From: B30-G6 sp964633115
GTDB lineage: Bacteria; Desulfobacterota; Desulfobacteria; Desulfobacterales; B30-G6
Direction of reading: 5' to 3'
DNA: 5,274 nt
Assembly (NCBI GenBank): GCA_964633115.1
Contig: CAZWEO010000228.1
Location: forward strand, 1-5,274
A program made the translations under genes and the position numbers. Position 1 is the stretch's first letter; each line of letters opens with the position of its first letter. The notes beneath the pieces were generated by a model. It had not been told where the DNA came from. It saw only the letters and a program-made list of their open reading frames with translations, and did not search any database. Below, piece by piece: positions 1-5,274 of the stretch.

Positions 1-684
1 GCCGGCCTGGATGCTGTGACGGTTGTCTGGATCGCAGAGCGGTTCACAGAGGAGCACCGTGCGACTCTGGACTGGCTGAATCGTATCACGGACGAGGGCT
101 TCAGTTTTTTCGGTGTGGAGATCGAGGTCTGGCGCATCGGCAAATCGGAGCCCGCTCCGAGGTTCAACTTGATCGCCAAACCCAACAACTGGACCAAGGC
201 CATCAAAGAGGCGGCCAAGTCGGGGCGACTTTCCCCGGCCGATGCCAACAGGGTCGCCTACTGGGGAGCGTTCGGCGAATATCTCGAATCAATCAACGCG
301 CGCTTTAAGAAACCCAAGCCGTATCCATCGAACTGGATGGGGTATGGCGTCGGTCGGTCGGGTGCTGGTATGTACATCACCCTGAATCTCAACCTGGTGT
401 CTGTGGCGGTCTATACGAACAACTGGGACCACCCGACTTGGTACGAGAAGCTGAAGGCACAGCAATCGGACATCGAGACGGATGCGAACTCTCCACTCGA
501 GTGGGAACCTCGTTTGGACAAGAAGTACAGTTCGATTGGTGTGCAAATGGAGATCGACACCCGGGACGAATCGAACTGGCCGGAGATTCATGCTTGGATG
601 CATGAGAAGATGGACGCCATTGAGTCGGCTATGCGTCCGCGGGTTGTGCCACTGGATGATGTGGCATTGCCGGGGGTGGACTGA
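1..684 (+). CDS. DUF4268 domain protein, C-terminal part (5' end outside window)
   Basis: The reading frame is open from base 1 to the TGA at 682-684, giving 227 residues. The GTG at 16 is an internal Val, not a start, because the frame before it (AGLDAV) continues a typical family sequence. I recognise the DUF4268 pattern from memory: VVWIAERF (residues 8-15), the HRATLDWLN helix (19-27), FFGVEIEVWRIG (36-47), APRFNLIAKPNNW (52-64) and a later GRSGAGMYITL stretch (118-128). Full-length relatives carry an N-terminal PD-(D/E)XK-like domain and run to about 350-400 residues, so the presumed catalytic half is not visible here. No specific reaction is established for the family as far as I know; members are often seen near defence genes. 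The gene is followed by a 47-bp gap and may or may not be co-transcribed with the next gene. Confidence 0.85.
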   Translation, partial: AGLDAVTVVWIAERFTEEHRATLDWLNRITDEGFSFFGVEIEVWRIGKSEPAPRFNLIAKPNNWTKAIKEAAKSGRLSPADANRVAYWGAFGEYLESINARFKKPKPYPSNWMGYGVGRSGAGMYITLNLNLVSVAVYTNNWDHPTWYEKLKAQQSDIETDANSPLEWEPRLDKKYSSIGVQMEIDTRDESNWPEIHAWMHEKMDAIESAMRPRVVPLDDVALPGVD

Positions 685-713
685 TTCACGAGTCAGGTGA
701 CTGGCAATATACA
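685..713 (+). promoter_or_regulatory. possible weak sigma-70 promoter with small palindrome
   Basis: TTCACG (685-690) and TATACA (708-713) each match the sigma-70 consensus at four of six positions and are separated by exactly 17 bp. The spacer contains AGTCA-GG-TGACT (691-702), two 5-base inverted arms around a 2-base centre, which could bind a dimeric regulator. A start about seven bases after the -10 box would give a leader of only about 12 nt, just keeping the AGGA of the ribosome binding site. This would separate the operon from the DUF4268 gene. The match is weak and could be chance, with read-through from upstream as the alternative. Confidence 0.25.
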
Positions 714-718
714 AACCG

Positions 719-724
719 AAAGGA
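719..724 (+). promoter_or_regulatory. ribosome binding site of the 732 gene
   Basis: AAAGGA lies 7 nt before the ATG at 732. It is the strongest Shine-Dalgarno match in the gap and supports that ATG as the start of the first operon gene. Confidence 0.6.
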
Positions 725-731
725 CGCAATC

Positions 732-1874
732 ATGGACCGGGAATTGGTGGATCGGATCGATCTCGTGCACACTGGGTTGCAATTCGCTATTGTCGCTGAC
801 AAGGGCGCCCGGCTTCTGCAGCCCGATTTCCTGGACGTGATAGTCTCGGATGCGCCGGGTGACGCTAACGGCGTCTCCCCGATTCTCGCTAAACTGGTCC
901 TGATCGCTAACCACCGGGAATGGGAAACCTATTATCATGAGCCGGCCATGAGCGGGAAGATGTCCCTGGGAGAGTTGGCCTCAGAGGTCGGCCGCGAGGG
1001 GCGTGAGGCGTGCGGGCTGAGCTGGACGGAATTCGATTTGCTGCGGCAGTCGATCGTTGATGGCACTACTGACTACGCCGATGCCTTGGCGGATCTGGAA
1101 GCGGCCGAGAAGGTGGCGGCGGAGGCTCCATCGGCGGACAACCACCTCATGGCGCTGACCCCACTGTTCCGCCTGGGGCGGCTGGACGCCTACTTGGAGA
1201 ATCTGCAGGCCGCCTGGCCAGCAGTCGACGAGGATCCCTTCTTCGCGATCCTCTGGCCCATAAAAATGGCAAGGGCCTTCGAAATAAAGGGTTGGGATCC
1301 CGCCGCGCATATCGACCTGGTCCGTTCGAGCTTGAATCATTTTGCTCGCGGCGGCGCGCTGAACAACACGGCGGCGGTTATCGATCCGATCGATTTCGAC
1401 ATAGCCTGGATCCGCTGCATCGAGACCTATTTCGAGGCGCGCGATATGATCGCGGCCACAGAGGCGCCTTGCGAAGCGGCCGTCGATCTGGATATGATCC
1501 GCAAGGACGAGGCCGCGGCAACACTGCCCGGCCTACCGGTCAAGGTTGCGGTGACGCTAACGGACCAAGAGATGGACTGGGTCGAGTTACACGACGAGCT
1601 TTGTCTTGAGGTCTTGATGGAGAACGATGATCCCGCCAACGCCTGGTACGGTTACGAGCCCTACGCCCGTGGCTACCGCATCCGCGCTTGGCGTCGACTG
1701 ATGAACATGGACTTTCCCAATAAGGCCGGGCTGATGCTGGATGTCGAAGCCGATCGGTCGCATCACCCGACGCGTGTCACGAAGCCGTGGCGAGAGCGGC
1801 TGCACGCGCGGATGGACCAGGAGTTCGAGGGCTGGGACGACGAGCCCGGCGAGGACGAAGGCGACGAGGAATGA
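732..1874 (+). CDS. uncharacterised 380-aa protein with acidic C-terminal tail
   Basis: I do not recognise a family. The ATG at 732 has AAAGGA 7 nt upstream, and the frame runs to a TGA at 1872-1874. No signal peptide or membrane segment is visible, so it is probably cytoplasmic. The middle (about residues 115-210) reads as successive amphipathic helices (ALADLEAAEKVAAEA, LFRLGRLDAYLENLQAAW, FFAILWPIKMARAFEIKGW), resembling a TPR- or HEAT-like helical repeat, but no repeat is clear enough to name. Residues 273-330 hold an acidic and Trp-rich part (MDWVELHDE, NAWYGYEPYARGYRIRAWRR). The final 17 residues (364-380) contain 11 Asp/Glu. There is no catalytic motif, Walker A or helix-turn-helix that I can see. 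It is the first gene of the operon and overlaps the next by 4 bp. A scaffold, sensor or regulator of the downstream nucleases is a guess. Confidence 0.8.
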   Translation: MDRELVDRIDLVHTGLQFAIVADKGARLLQPDFLDVIVSDAPGDANGVSPILAKLVLIANHREWETYYHEPAMSGKMSLGELASEVGREGREACGLSWTEFDLLRQSIVDGTTDYADALADLEAAEKVAAEAPSADNHLMALTPLFRLGRLDAYLENLQAAWPAVDEDPFFAILWPIKMARAFEIKGWDPAAHIDLVRSSLNHFARGGALNNTAAVIDPIDFDIAWIRCIETYFEARDMIAATEAPCEAAVDLDMIRKDEAAATLPGLPVKVAVTLTDQEMDWVELHDELCLEVLMENDDPANAWYGYEPYARGYRIRAWRRLMNMDFPNKAGLMLDVEADRSHHPTRVTKPWRERLHARMDQEFEGWDDEPGEDEGDEE

Positions 1875-2227
1875 GCAATCCCGACGGTATCATGATCGAG
1901 CAGCGGCTGGCGGCCCTGCCCGAACTGGAGGGCGATAAGCTGGAATTCATCTGGGACCTGGACTTCGTCGACAACGTGAAGCCCTTCGTCATTCTGAAGC
2001 TGGGCGGGCAGGAGATCCTGCGCGAGAACACTTTCTACGAGCACGTTCCGCATTTCAAGGATGTTGTCGATACACTGTTGCGGAAATACCCGGGCCGGGT
2101 CTACGACGTAGCTCCGACCGAGGACGCGGATCATTATCTCTACGGTGACGACATGCGCGCCCTGCGGAAGGTGCCGCGTATCCGGAACCGCTGTTTCAAG
2201 GACTATATGAAGCATCTGGAGGAGTAG
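1871..2227 (+). CDS. uncharacterised 118-aa protein
   Basis: The start is the ATG at 1871, which overlaps the preceding TGA as ATGA, a classic translational-coupling junction. AAGG at 1858-1861 is a plausible ribosome binding site 9 nt away. The frame is open back to 1787, but that part overlaps the 732 gene and is low-complexity Arg/Gly-rich, a shadow of it. The second ATG (1892) has no Shine-Dalgarno sequence. The protein is soluble with no family I recognise. It has an acidic first half (LEGDKLEFIWDLDFVDN, residues 19-35), a hydrophobic strand (FVILKLGG, 39-46), a central helix (HFKDVVDTLLRKYPG, 61-75) and a basic end (RALRKVPRIRNRCFKDYMK, 96-114). The basic tail could contact nucleic acid or the acidic tail of its upstream neighbour. 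That is inference only. Confidence 0.8.
   Translation: MSNPDGIMIEQRLAALPELEGDKLEFIWDLDFVDNVKPFVILKLGGQEILRENTFYEHVPHFKDVVDTLLRKYPGRVYDVAPTEDADHYLYGDDMRALRKVPRIRNRCFKDYMKHLEE
2218..2224 (+). promoter_or_regulatory. strong ribosome binding site of the 2230 gene
   Basis: GGAGGAG lies inside the last codons of the 118-aa gene, 5 nt before the ATG at 2230. It is the strongest Shine-Dalgarno sequence in the operon and fixes this start over the in-frame ATG at 2248. Confidence 0.7.
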
Positions 2228-2229
2228 GC

Positions 2230-2850
2230 ATGGATGATCGGGCGATCATGCCACCGTCTGGTTTGCGGGGCCGGCTGGGGCGGCACGCTCCGCTTAAGAC
2301 TACGGGCGAGAACTGGGGCCGGCGGGGCGGTTTCTACGGCGAATCGGATTCATCGACCCGGATCTACCGTTGCGTTCTCCTCTATATCGAGCAGGGATTG
2401 GGCGGCGAGACTGCGCTCTTTGAGGCGATTGCCCGTCTGCTCGACAGAGTCCAACCCTATGGTTATTCCTATAACCTCTTGCCGCTCGGTTACGGAGATG
2501 GCGAGGCGCTGGTTCATGACCGCAGAGCAATTCCTGTGCGCTTCAAGATCATCCCGTCACAGAAAAACGCCTTTCTCGAAACCTGTGCGAAGGTCGCCGG
2601 CGGTGCGGCGGTCGACGATCCGGTCGTCCCGTCCCTGTTCCCGAAGACGGATCTGCGCAGCCTCTACACCGGGAAGGTCGCTGTGGACCGCAACGACCTG
2701 TTGATCTTCGTGCGCCGGGCCGGGCGGCTGGTCTTCTCGGAGCAAGCCACCGCAAAGGCGCGACGCTACCGGCGGCAGATCCTGGATGTCGCAGTCGGGA
2801 TAGACGGAGTGGAATGGACCTATCCGTTGAACGATATCACAAACCCTTAG
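2230..2850 (+). CDS. uncharacterised 206-aa protein
   Basis: The start is two bases after the upstream stop and is preceded by GGAGGAG, so translation is almost certainly coupled. I recognise no family. The N-terminus (residues 1-35) is Arg/Gly-rich and looks disordered. An ordered part follows: a hydrophobic strand (RIYRCVLLYIEQGL, 44-57), a helix (ETALFEAIARLLDRV, 60-74), an aromatic loop (QPYGYSYNLLPLGYGDG, 75-91), a strand (IPVRFKIIPS, 101-110) and a late strand pair (NDLLIFVRRAGRLVFSE, 155-171). A basic helix (ATAKARRYRRQILDV, 173-187) precedes the end. This alternation suggests a small alpha/beta fold, with the basic segments possibly touching nucleic acid. No catalytic triad or metal motif stands out. 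The following nuclease gene begins 17 bp after the stop. It could be a partner or specificity subunit of that nuclease, but I cannot show this. Confidence 0.8.
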   Translation: MDDRAIMPPSGLRGRLGRHAPLKTTGENWGRRGGFYGESDSSTRIYRCVLLYIEQGLGGETALFEAIARLLDRVQPYGYSYNLLPLGYGDGEALVHDRRAIPVRFKIIPSQKNAFLETCAKVAGGAAVDDPVVPSLFPKTDLRSLYTGKVAVDRNDLLIFVRRAGRLVFSEQATAKARRYRRQILDVAVGIDGVEWTYPLNDITNP

Positions 2851-2857
2851 CAGGACT

Positions 2858-2861
2858 GGAG
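2858..2861 (+). promoter_or_regulatory. ribosome binding site deciding the 2868 start
   Basis: GGAG sits 6 nt before the ATG at 2868. The longer in-frame candidate ATG at 2814 has no such site and would overlap the previous gene by 37 bp, so the start at 2868 is preferred. Confidence 0.6.
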
Positions 2862-2867
2862 ATCGTT

Positions 2868-3767
2868 ATGAAGTTCAAGCTGGATCAGAACCACGAACTG
2901 TTCAAGGCCCTGGCGAAGAAGCCGCTCTGGTGGGAGAACCTGAAAAGCGACAAGGGTCTGTATATTGATCTGCGCAAGGACAACTCCCTGAACGTCTATC
3001 ACAACGGTGGCTCGCTGATGAAGCTGGAATGGAAGAAGGGCTACGTGGCCGATGTCCACCGGAAGTATGTTCCGTTGAAATCCGACCGCCGCTCCAACCT
3101 ACCCTACCACTTCGGCGGCGCCGACCTCGTGATCCCGGATCCCGGCCTGATCGAGATCGACAATTTCAGCGCAAAGGTTCGCGGTGCCTTCAAGGAGCGC
3201 ATCCGGAAACATTTCGAGAACACGTCCGAAAAGGGCATTCAGGGCGCCTACGTTGTCAAATCCCGCAGAGCGAAGACCGGCGGCGGTTTCTTCATCGATT
3301 CCGAATTTGCCTACGGGGATACGCGGAAAAATATGATGAGGATCGATCTGGTCTGGACAGATTTCGAAACGAAACGAATCGCTTTCGTCGAATTGAAGAC
3401 AATCGGTGATGAGCGGTTGATGAACCCGAAGAACCCGAAATCGATCGTGAACCAGATGAAGACCTATGGAACCTTTATCCGGTCGCATGAGAAGGACCTG
3501 CTGCGATACTACGACATCCTGTATCGGATCCGCCGCAAGCTCGGGATCAATCCGGACTTCGCCAATGTGACGTCGCTGGCCGGCTTCAAGATCGTTGACA
3601 AGCCGATCCTGCTTGTCGGCGATTGCACACGGGACTGGATCAAGATGAATGCCGACAGCCTCAACAAGAAACTGACCGGAATCGCTTTCGGCTGCATCTG
3701 TCGGGGCATCGGTTCCCAGACGTTTCGGATTCCGGACAAGACTCGCAAACATGACTACAAGCTGTAA
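2868..3767 (+). CDS. PD-(D/E)XK nuclease, RecB-like motif set
   Basis: This 299-aa protein carries the core of the PD-(D/E)XK nuclease fold. Visible motifs are a candidate motif I Glu146 (DSEFAYG), motif II Asp160 (MMRIDLVW), motif III Glu175-x-Lys177 (IAFVELK) after a beta-strand, and Gln196-x3-Tyr200 (QMKTY), the extra motif typical of RecB, AddB and Cas4-type nucleases. Such enzymes cut DNA (sometimes RNA) with divalent metal. The region before residue 140 (WWENLKSDKGLYIDLRKDNSLNVYHNGG) and the C-terminal third (from about residue 230) match nothing I know. The latter has a hydrophobic strand (DKPILLVGDC, 244-253). No helicase domain is fused and none is encoded in view, so it is not a RecB or AddB subunit. 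The TAA shares one base with the ATG of the beta-CASP gene, implying coupled synthesis of the two nucleases. Between motifs III and QxxxY, a 9-bp tandem repeat (3422-3439) encodes NPKNPK. Confidence 0.85.
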   Translation: MKFKLDQNHELFKALAKKPLWWENLKSDKGLYIDLRKDNSLNVYHNGGSLMKLEWKKGYVADVHRKYVPLKSDRRSNLPYHFGGADLVIPDPGLIEIDNFSAKVRGAFKERIRKHFENTSEKGIQGAYVVKSRRAKTGGGFFIDSEFAYGDTRKNMMRIDLVWTDFETKRIAFVELKTIGDERLMNPKNPKSIVNQMKTYGTFIRSHEKDLLRYYDILYRIRRKLGINPDFANVTSLAGFKIVDKPILLVGDCTRDWIKMNADSLNKKLTGIAFGCICRGIGSQTFRIPDKTRKHDYKL

Positions 3768-5071
3768 TGAGGATCCGGATCCACAGGGGAACCCGAGAAA
3801 TTGGCGGCTCCTGCGTAGAGGTTCGCACCGCGACGACTGTTGTCGTCCTGGATATTGGGATGCCCCTGGTCGAACGGGACGGTTCGGACTTCGATTTCGG
3901 GAAATACAAGGGACTTGGGACGGAGGCTTTGGTCCGCGAAGGGGTCCTGCCGGATATCCCGGGTCTCTATGGAGGCACGGCTCCGGGTGTGGATGCCGTT
4001 CTCCTCTCTCATCCGCATCTCGATCATTACGGTTTCGGCGGCTTTCTGCATCCCGGGATTCCGATCCATATGGGTGTAGCGACCGAGGCGCTGATCCGGA
4101 TCGGTAACATATTCACACCGCAGCGGATCGAACCGGGCACGGTCATCCATTTCGAGAAATCCCACCCCTTTACGGTTGGCGATATCCGCATCACGCCCTT
4201 CTGGATGGATCATTCCGCCTTCGACGCCTATGCCTTCCTGCTGGAAGCGAGCGGTCGAACGCTTTTCTACTCCGGCGATTTCCGTCGGCACGGCCGCAAG
4301 GCCAAGGTCTTCGATCATTTCCTGCGCCACGCGCCGAAGGAAGTCGACTGCCTGTTGATGGAAGGGACGCAGGTGGATCGTGGCACAGTCAGCAATCGGA
4401 CAGAGGCGGAGATTGAGGAGGACCTCGCCGACCTCTTCGGCCGCAGGGACGGGATCGACCTGGTCTACACGGCCGGTCAGAACATCGATCGCCTGGTCTC
4501 GATCTACCGGGCCTGTCTTCGCAGTGGCAGTACGCTGGTCGTGGACCTCTATATCGCCGCGATCCTCGAAACCTTGTCGGAATTCGCAGCCCTACCTCAT
4601 CCGTCGAGGGACTACAGGCAGTTGAAGGTTTTCCACCCCTATTTCACCTGCAGACGTTTGAAGCGCGAAGGGCATCTCTCTGATCTCTACCGCTTCAAAG
4701 ACTTCAAGATCACCCGTGAACAGATTGAGGCCCGTAGGGACGAGGTCGTGATGACCGTCCGGCCTTCCATGCAATCCGACCTGGACCGTATGAGGACGAT
4801 CGACGGTGGCCATCTGGTCTATTCCATGTGGGGCGGTTACAAGGTCAAATCTGGAACCGGGGCCTTTCTGGATTATCTTGCTGGCCGCGGATTTGACGCC
4901 GTCGATATCCACACGAGTGGGCACGCCGATCTCGAGGCCCTGCGGGCGATGGCTGCGGCCATCGCGCCGAAACTGATGGTGCCCATCCACACTTTCAGCG
5001 GGGACCGGTATCGGGAGCTCTTCGATTATCCGGTTAAGATACTGGAAGACGGCGACTGGCTAGCACTCTAG
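3767..5071 (+). CDS. beta-CASP metallo-beta-lactamase nuclease (RNase J/CPSF73-like)
   Basis: This 434-aa protein is a complete beta-CASP metallo-hydrolase. The start MRIRIHRGTREIGGSCVEV is typical of the group. Metal-site residues are Asp29 (VLDIG), H82-x-H84-x-D86-H87 (SHPHLDH), His149 (MDHSAFDAYAF) and Asp171 (YSGDF). The beta-CASP part gives motif A Glu199 (LLMEGT), QNIDRLVSIYRA (238-249), YSMWGGY (352-358), motif B His386 (HTSGHA) and motif C His408 (VPIHT). The B-to-C spacing of 22 equals that of human CPSF-73 (H396/H418). In eukaryotic members a His at motif C goes with RNA substrates and a Val with DNA, so RNA cleavage is favoured; this transfer to bacteria is inference. It lacks the C-terminal domain of RNase J (about 550 aa) and is thus a short accessory form, unlikely to be the housekeeping enzyme. 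The start overlaps the upstream stop as TAATG with no clear ribosome binding site, so expression likely depends on re-initiation after the PD-(D/E)XK gene. Confidence 0.9.
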   Translation: MRIRIHRGTREIGGSCVEVRTATTVVVLDIGMPLVERDGSDFDFGKYKGLGTEALVREGVLPDIPGLYGGTAPGVDAVLLSHPHLDHYGFGGFLHPGIPIHMGVATEALIRIGNIFTPQRIEPGTVIHFEKSHPFTVGDIRITPFWMDHSAFDAYAFLLEASGRTLFYSGDFRRHGRKAKVFDHFLRHAPKEVDCLLMEGTQVDRGTVSNRTEAEIEEDLADLFGRRDGIDLVYTAGQNIDRLVSIYRACLRSGSTLVVDLYIAAILETLSEFAALPHPSRDYRQLKVFHPYFTCRRLKREGHLSDLYRFKDFKITREQIEARRDEVVMTVRPSMQSDLDRMRTIDGGHLVYSMWGGYKVKSGTGAFLDYLAGRGFDAVDIHTSGHADLEALRAMAAAIAPKLMVPIHTFSGDRYRELFDYPVKILEDGDWLAL

Positions 5072-5231
5072 CAAGTTGGATTAAGGCTTAGGAAGTAATC
5101 GAGGCCGATGAACCGATACATCCCTGCTTAGAAACCCGCAAATCCCCCATAAAGCGCCAATAATGGCACCATACGAGCCAAGTCCGCCAAGTAAACGTCA
5201 CAAATGGCATCTTATTTCCAGAGAATATATG
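5072..5231. other. non-coding region after the operon
   Basis: No convincing gene lies here on either strand. A 5-bp inverted repeat (GCTAG 5059-5063, CTAGC 5068-5072) straddles the stop codon but has no following T-run, and GATTA/TAATC (5079-5083, 5096-5100) is equally weak, so I see no intrinsic terminator. The second half holds scattered GCCA/TGGCA half-sites (5177-5180, 5186-5189, 5205-5209) and an AT-rich stretch at 5210-5231 that could act as an UP element for the promoter that follows. Confidence 0.5.
5155..5168. repeat. second copy of the palindromic operator
   Basis: CGCCAATAATGGCA matches the perfect palindrome at 5241-5254 in 12 of 14 positions and keeps the GCCA-N4-TGGC arrangement exactly. 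The distance between the copies is 86 bp, about eight turns of B-DNA, so two dimers could sit on roughly the same face and form a loop. It is likely an auxiliary site for the same regulator. Confidence 0.5.
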
Positions 5232-5263
5232 TTGACAAATTGCCAATATTGGCATTCTATATG
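5232..5263 (+). promoter_or_regulatory. sigma-70 type promoter for a gene beyond the window
   Basis: A perfect -35 box TTGACA (5232-5237) is followed by the run TTCTATATG. The -10 is less certain: TTCTAT (5255-5260) gives the ideal 17-bp spacer but only three consensus matches, while TATATG (5258-5263) matches four of six with a long 20-bp spacer. The surroundings are markedly AT-richer than the genes. The palindrome at 5241-5254 fills the spacer, so a bound protein would either block RNA polymerase or, if it twists a long spacer as MerR-type activators do, activate. The controlled gene lies past base 5274. Confidence 0.55.
5241..5254. repeat. perfect 14-bp palindrome, probable operator
   Basis: TGCCAATATTGGCA equals its own reverse complement. 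It lies directly between the -35 and -10 elements, the standard place for a repressor dimer or a spacer-binding activator. A near-copy lies at 5155-5168. The centre leaves no hairpin loop, so it acts as a DNA site rather than an RNA structure. The regulator is not identified; no helix-turn-helix protein is encoded in the window. Confidence 0.65.
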
Positions 5264-5274
5264 CTGAAACGGGG

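Noticed and set aside
1787..1870. Longer N-terminus for the 118-aa protein from 1787
   Set aside because: The added residues are low-complexity Arg/Gly and only reflect the acidic-tail codons of the overlapping gene; the ATGA junction at 1871 is far more typical.
2814..2867. Longer N-terminus for the PD-(D/E)XK protein from the ATG at 2814
   Set aside because: It would overlap the 206-aa gene by 37 bp and has no ribosome binding site, whereas the ATG at 2868 has GGAG 6 nt upstream.
3422..3439. Two tandem copies of GAACCCGAA
   Set aside because: They are in frame, encode NPKNPK in a loop between nuclease motifs, and occur only twice, so this is not a repeat array.
3099..3752. 217-aa open frame on the - strand
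   Set aside because: It lies wholly inside the PD-(D/E)XK gene, has no recognisable domain, and is explained by the codon bias of the + strand gene.
3755..4330. 191-aa open frame on the - strand
   Set aside because: It is antisense to the well-supported beta-CASP gene and shows no motif or ribosome binding site of its own.
5059..5100. Possible terminator after the operon
   Set aside because: The inverted repeats (GCTAG/CTAGC and GATTA/TAATC) have only 5-bp stems and no U-run, so an intrinsic terminator is not supported.
5261..5274. ATG at 5261 as the start of the next gene
   Set aside because: It lies within or against the -10 region and has no ribosome binding site, so the transcript would begin after it; the real start is probably beyond the window.

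Overview
The window is a compact, gene-dense stretch with every gene on the + strand. GC is fairly high through the genes. It falls to about 36% in the last 74 bases (27 G/C, counted by eye). Codon use, Shine-Dalgarno sites and overlapping stop/start junctions indicate a bacterium. I would guess a proteobacterium, possibly an alphaproteobacterium, but nothing here fixes the taxon.

Layout. Positions 1-684 are the 3' part of a DUF4268-type protein whose N-terminal, probably nuclease-like, half lies before the window. A 47-bp gap with a possible weak promoter and a good ribosome binding site follows. Then comes a tightly packed five-gene operon at 732-5071: (a) a 380-aa uncharacterised protein with an acidic tail, 732-1874; (b) a 118-aa uncharacterised protein, 1871-2227, joined to it by a 4-bp ATGA overlap; (c) a 206-aa uncharacterised protein, 2230-2850, 2 bp further on; (d) a 299-aa PD-(D/E)XK nuclease with a RecB-type motif set, 2868-3767; (e) a 434-aa beta-CASP metallo-beta-lactamase nuclease, 3767-5071, whose start codon shares one base with the stop of (d). 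Positions 5072-5274 contain no gene. They end in an AT-rich promoter whose -35/-10 spacer is filled by a perfect 14-bp palindrome. A near-copy of that palindrome (12 of 14 bases) lies 86 bp upstream. This probably controls a gene beyond the window.

How the parts may work together. Two genes have recognisable catalytic folds, and both are nucleases of unrelated architecture made from adjacent, translationally coupled cistrons. The three genes before them match nothing I know and are likely partners, sensors or regulators. No helicase, ATPase, methyltransferase, transposase or structural phage gene is visible. A DUF4268 gene next to a self-contained operon of two nucleases and unknown proteins looks like a defence island. 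The operon is a reasonable candidate for an undescribed defence or nucleic-acid quality-control system, but that function is inference from architecture only.
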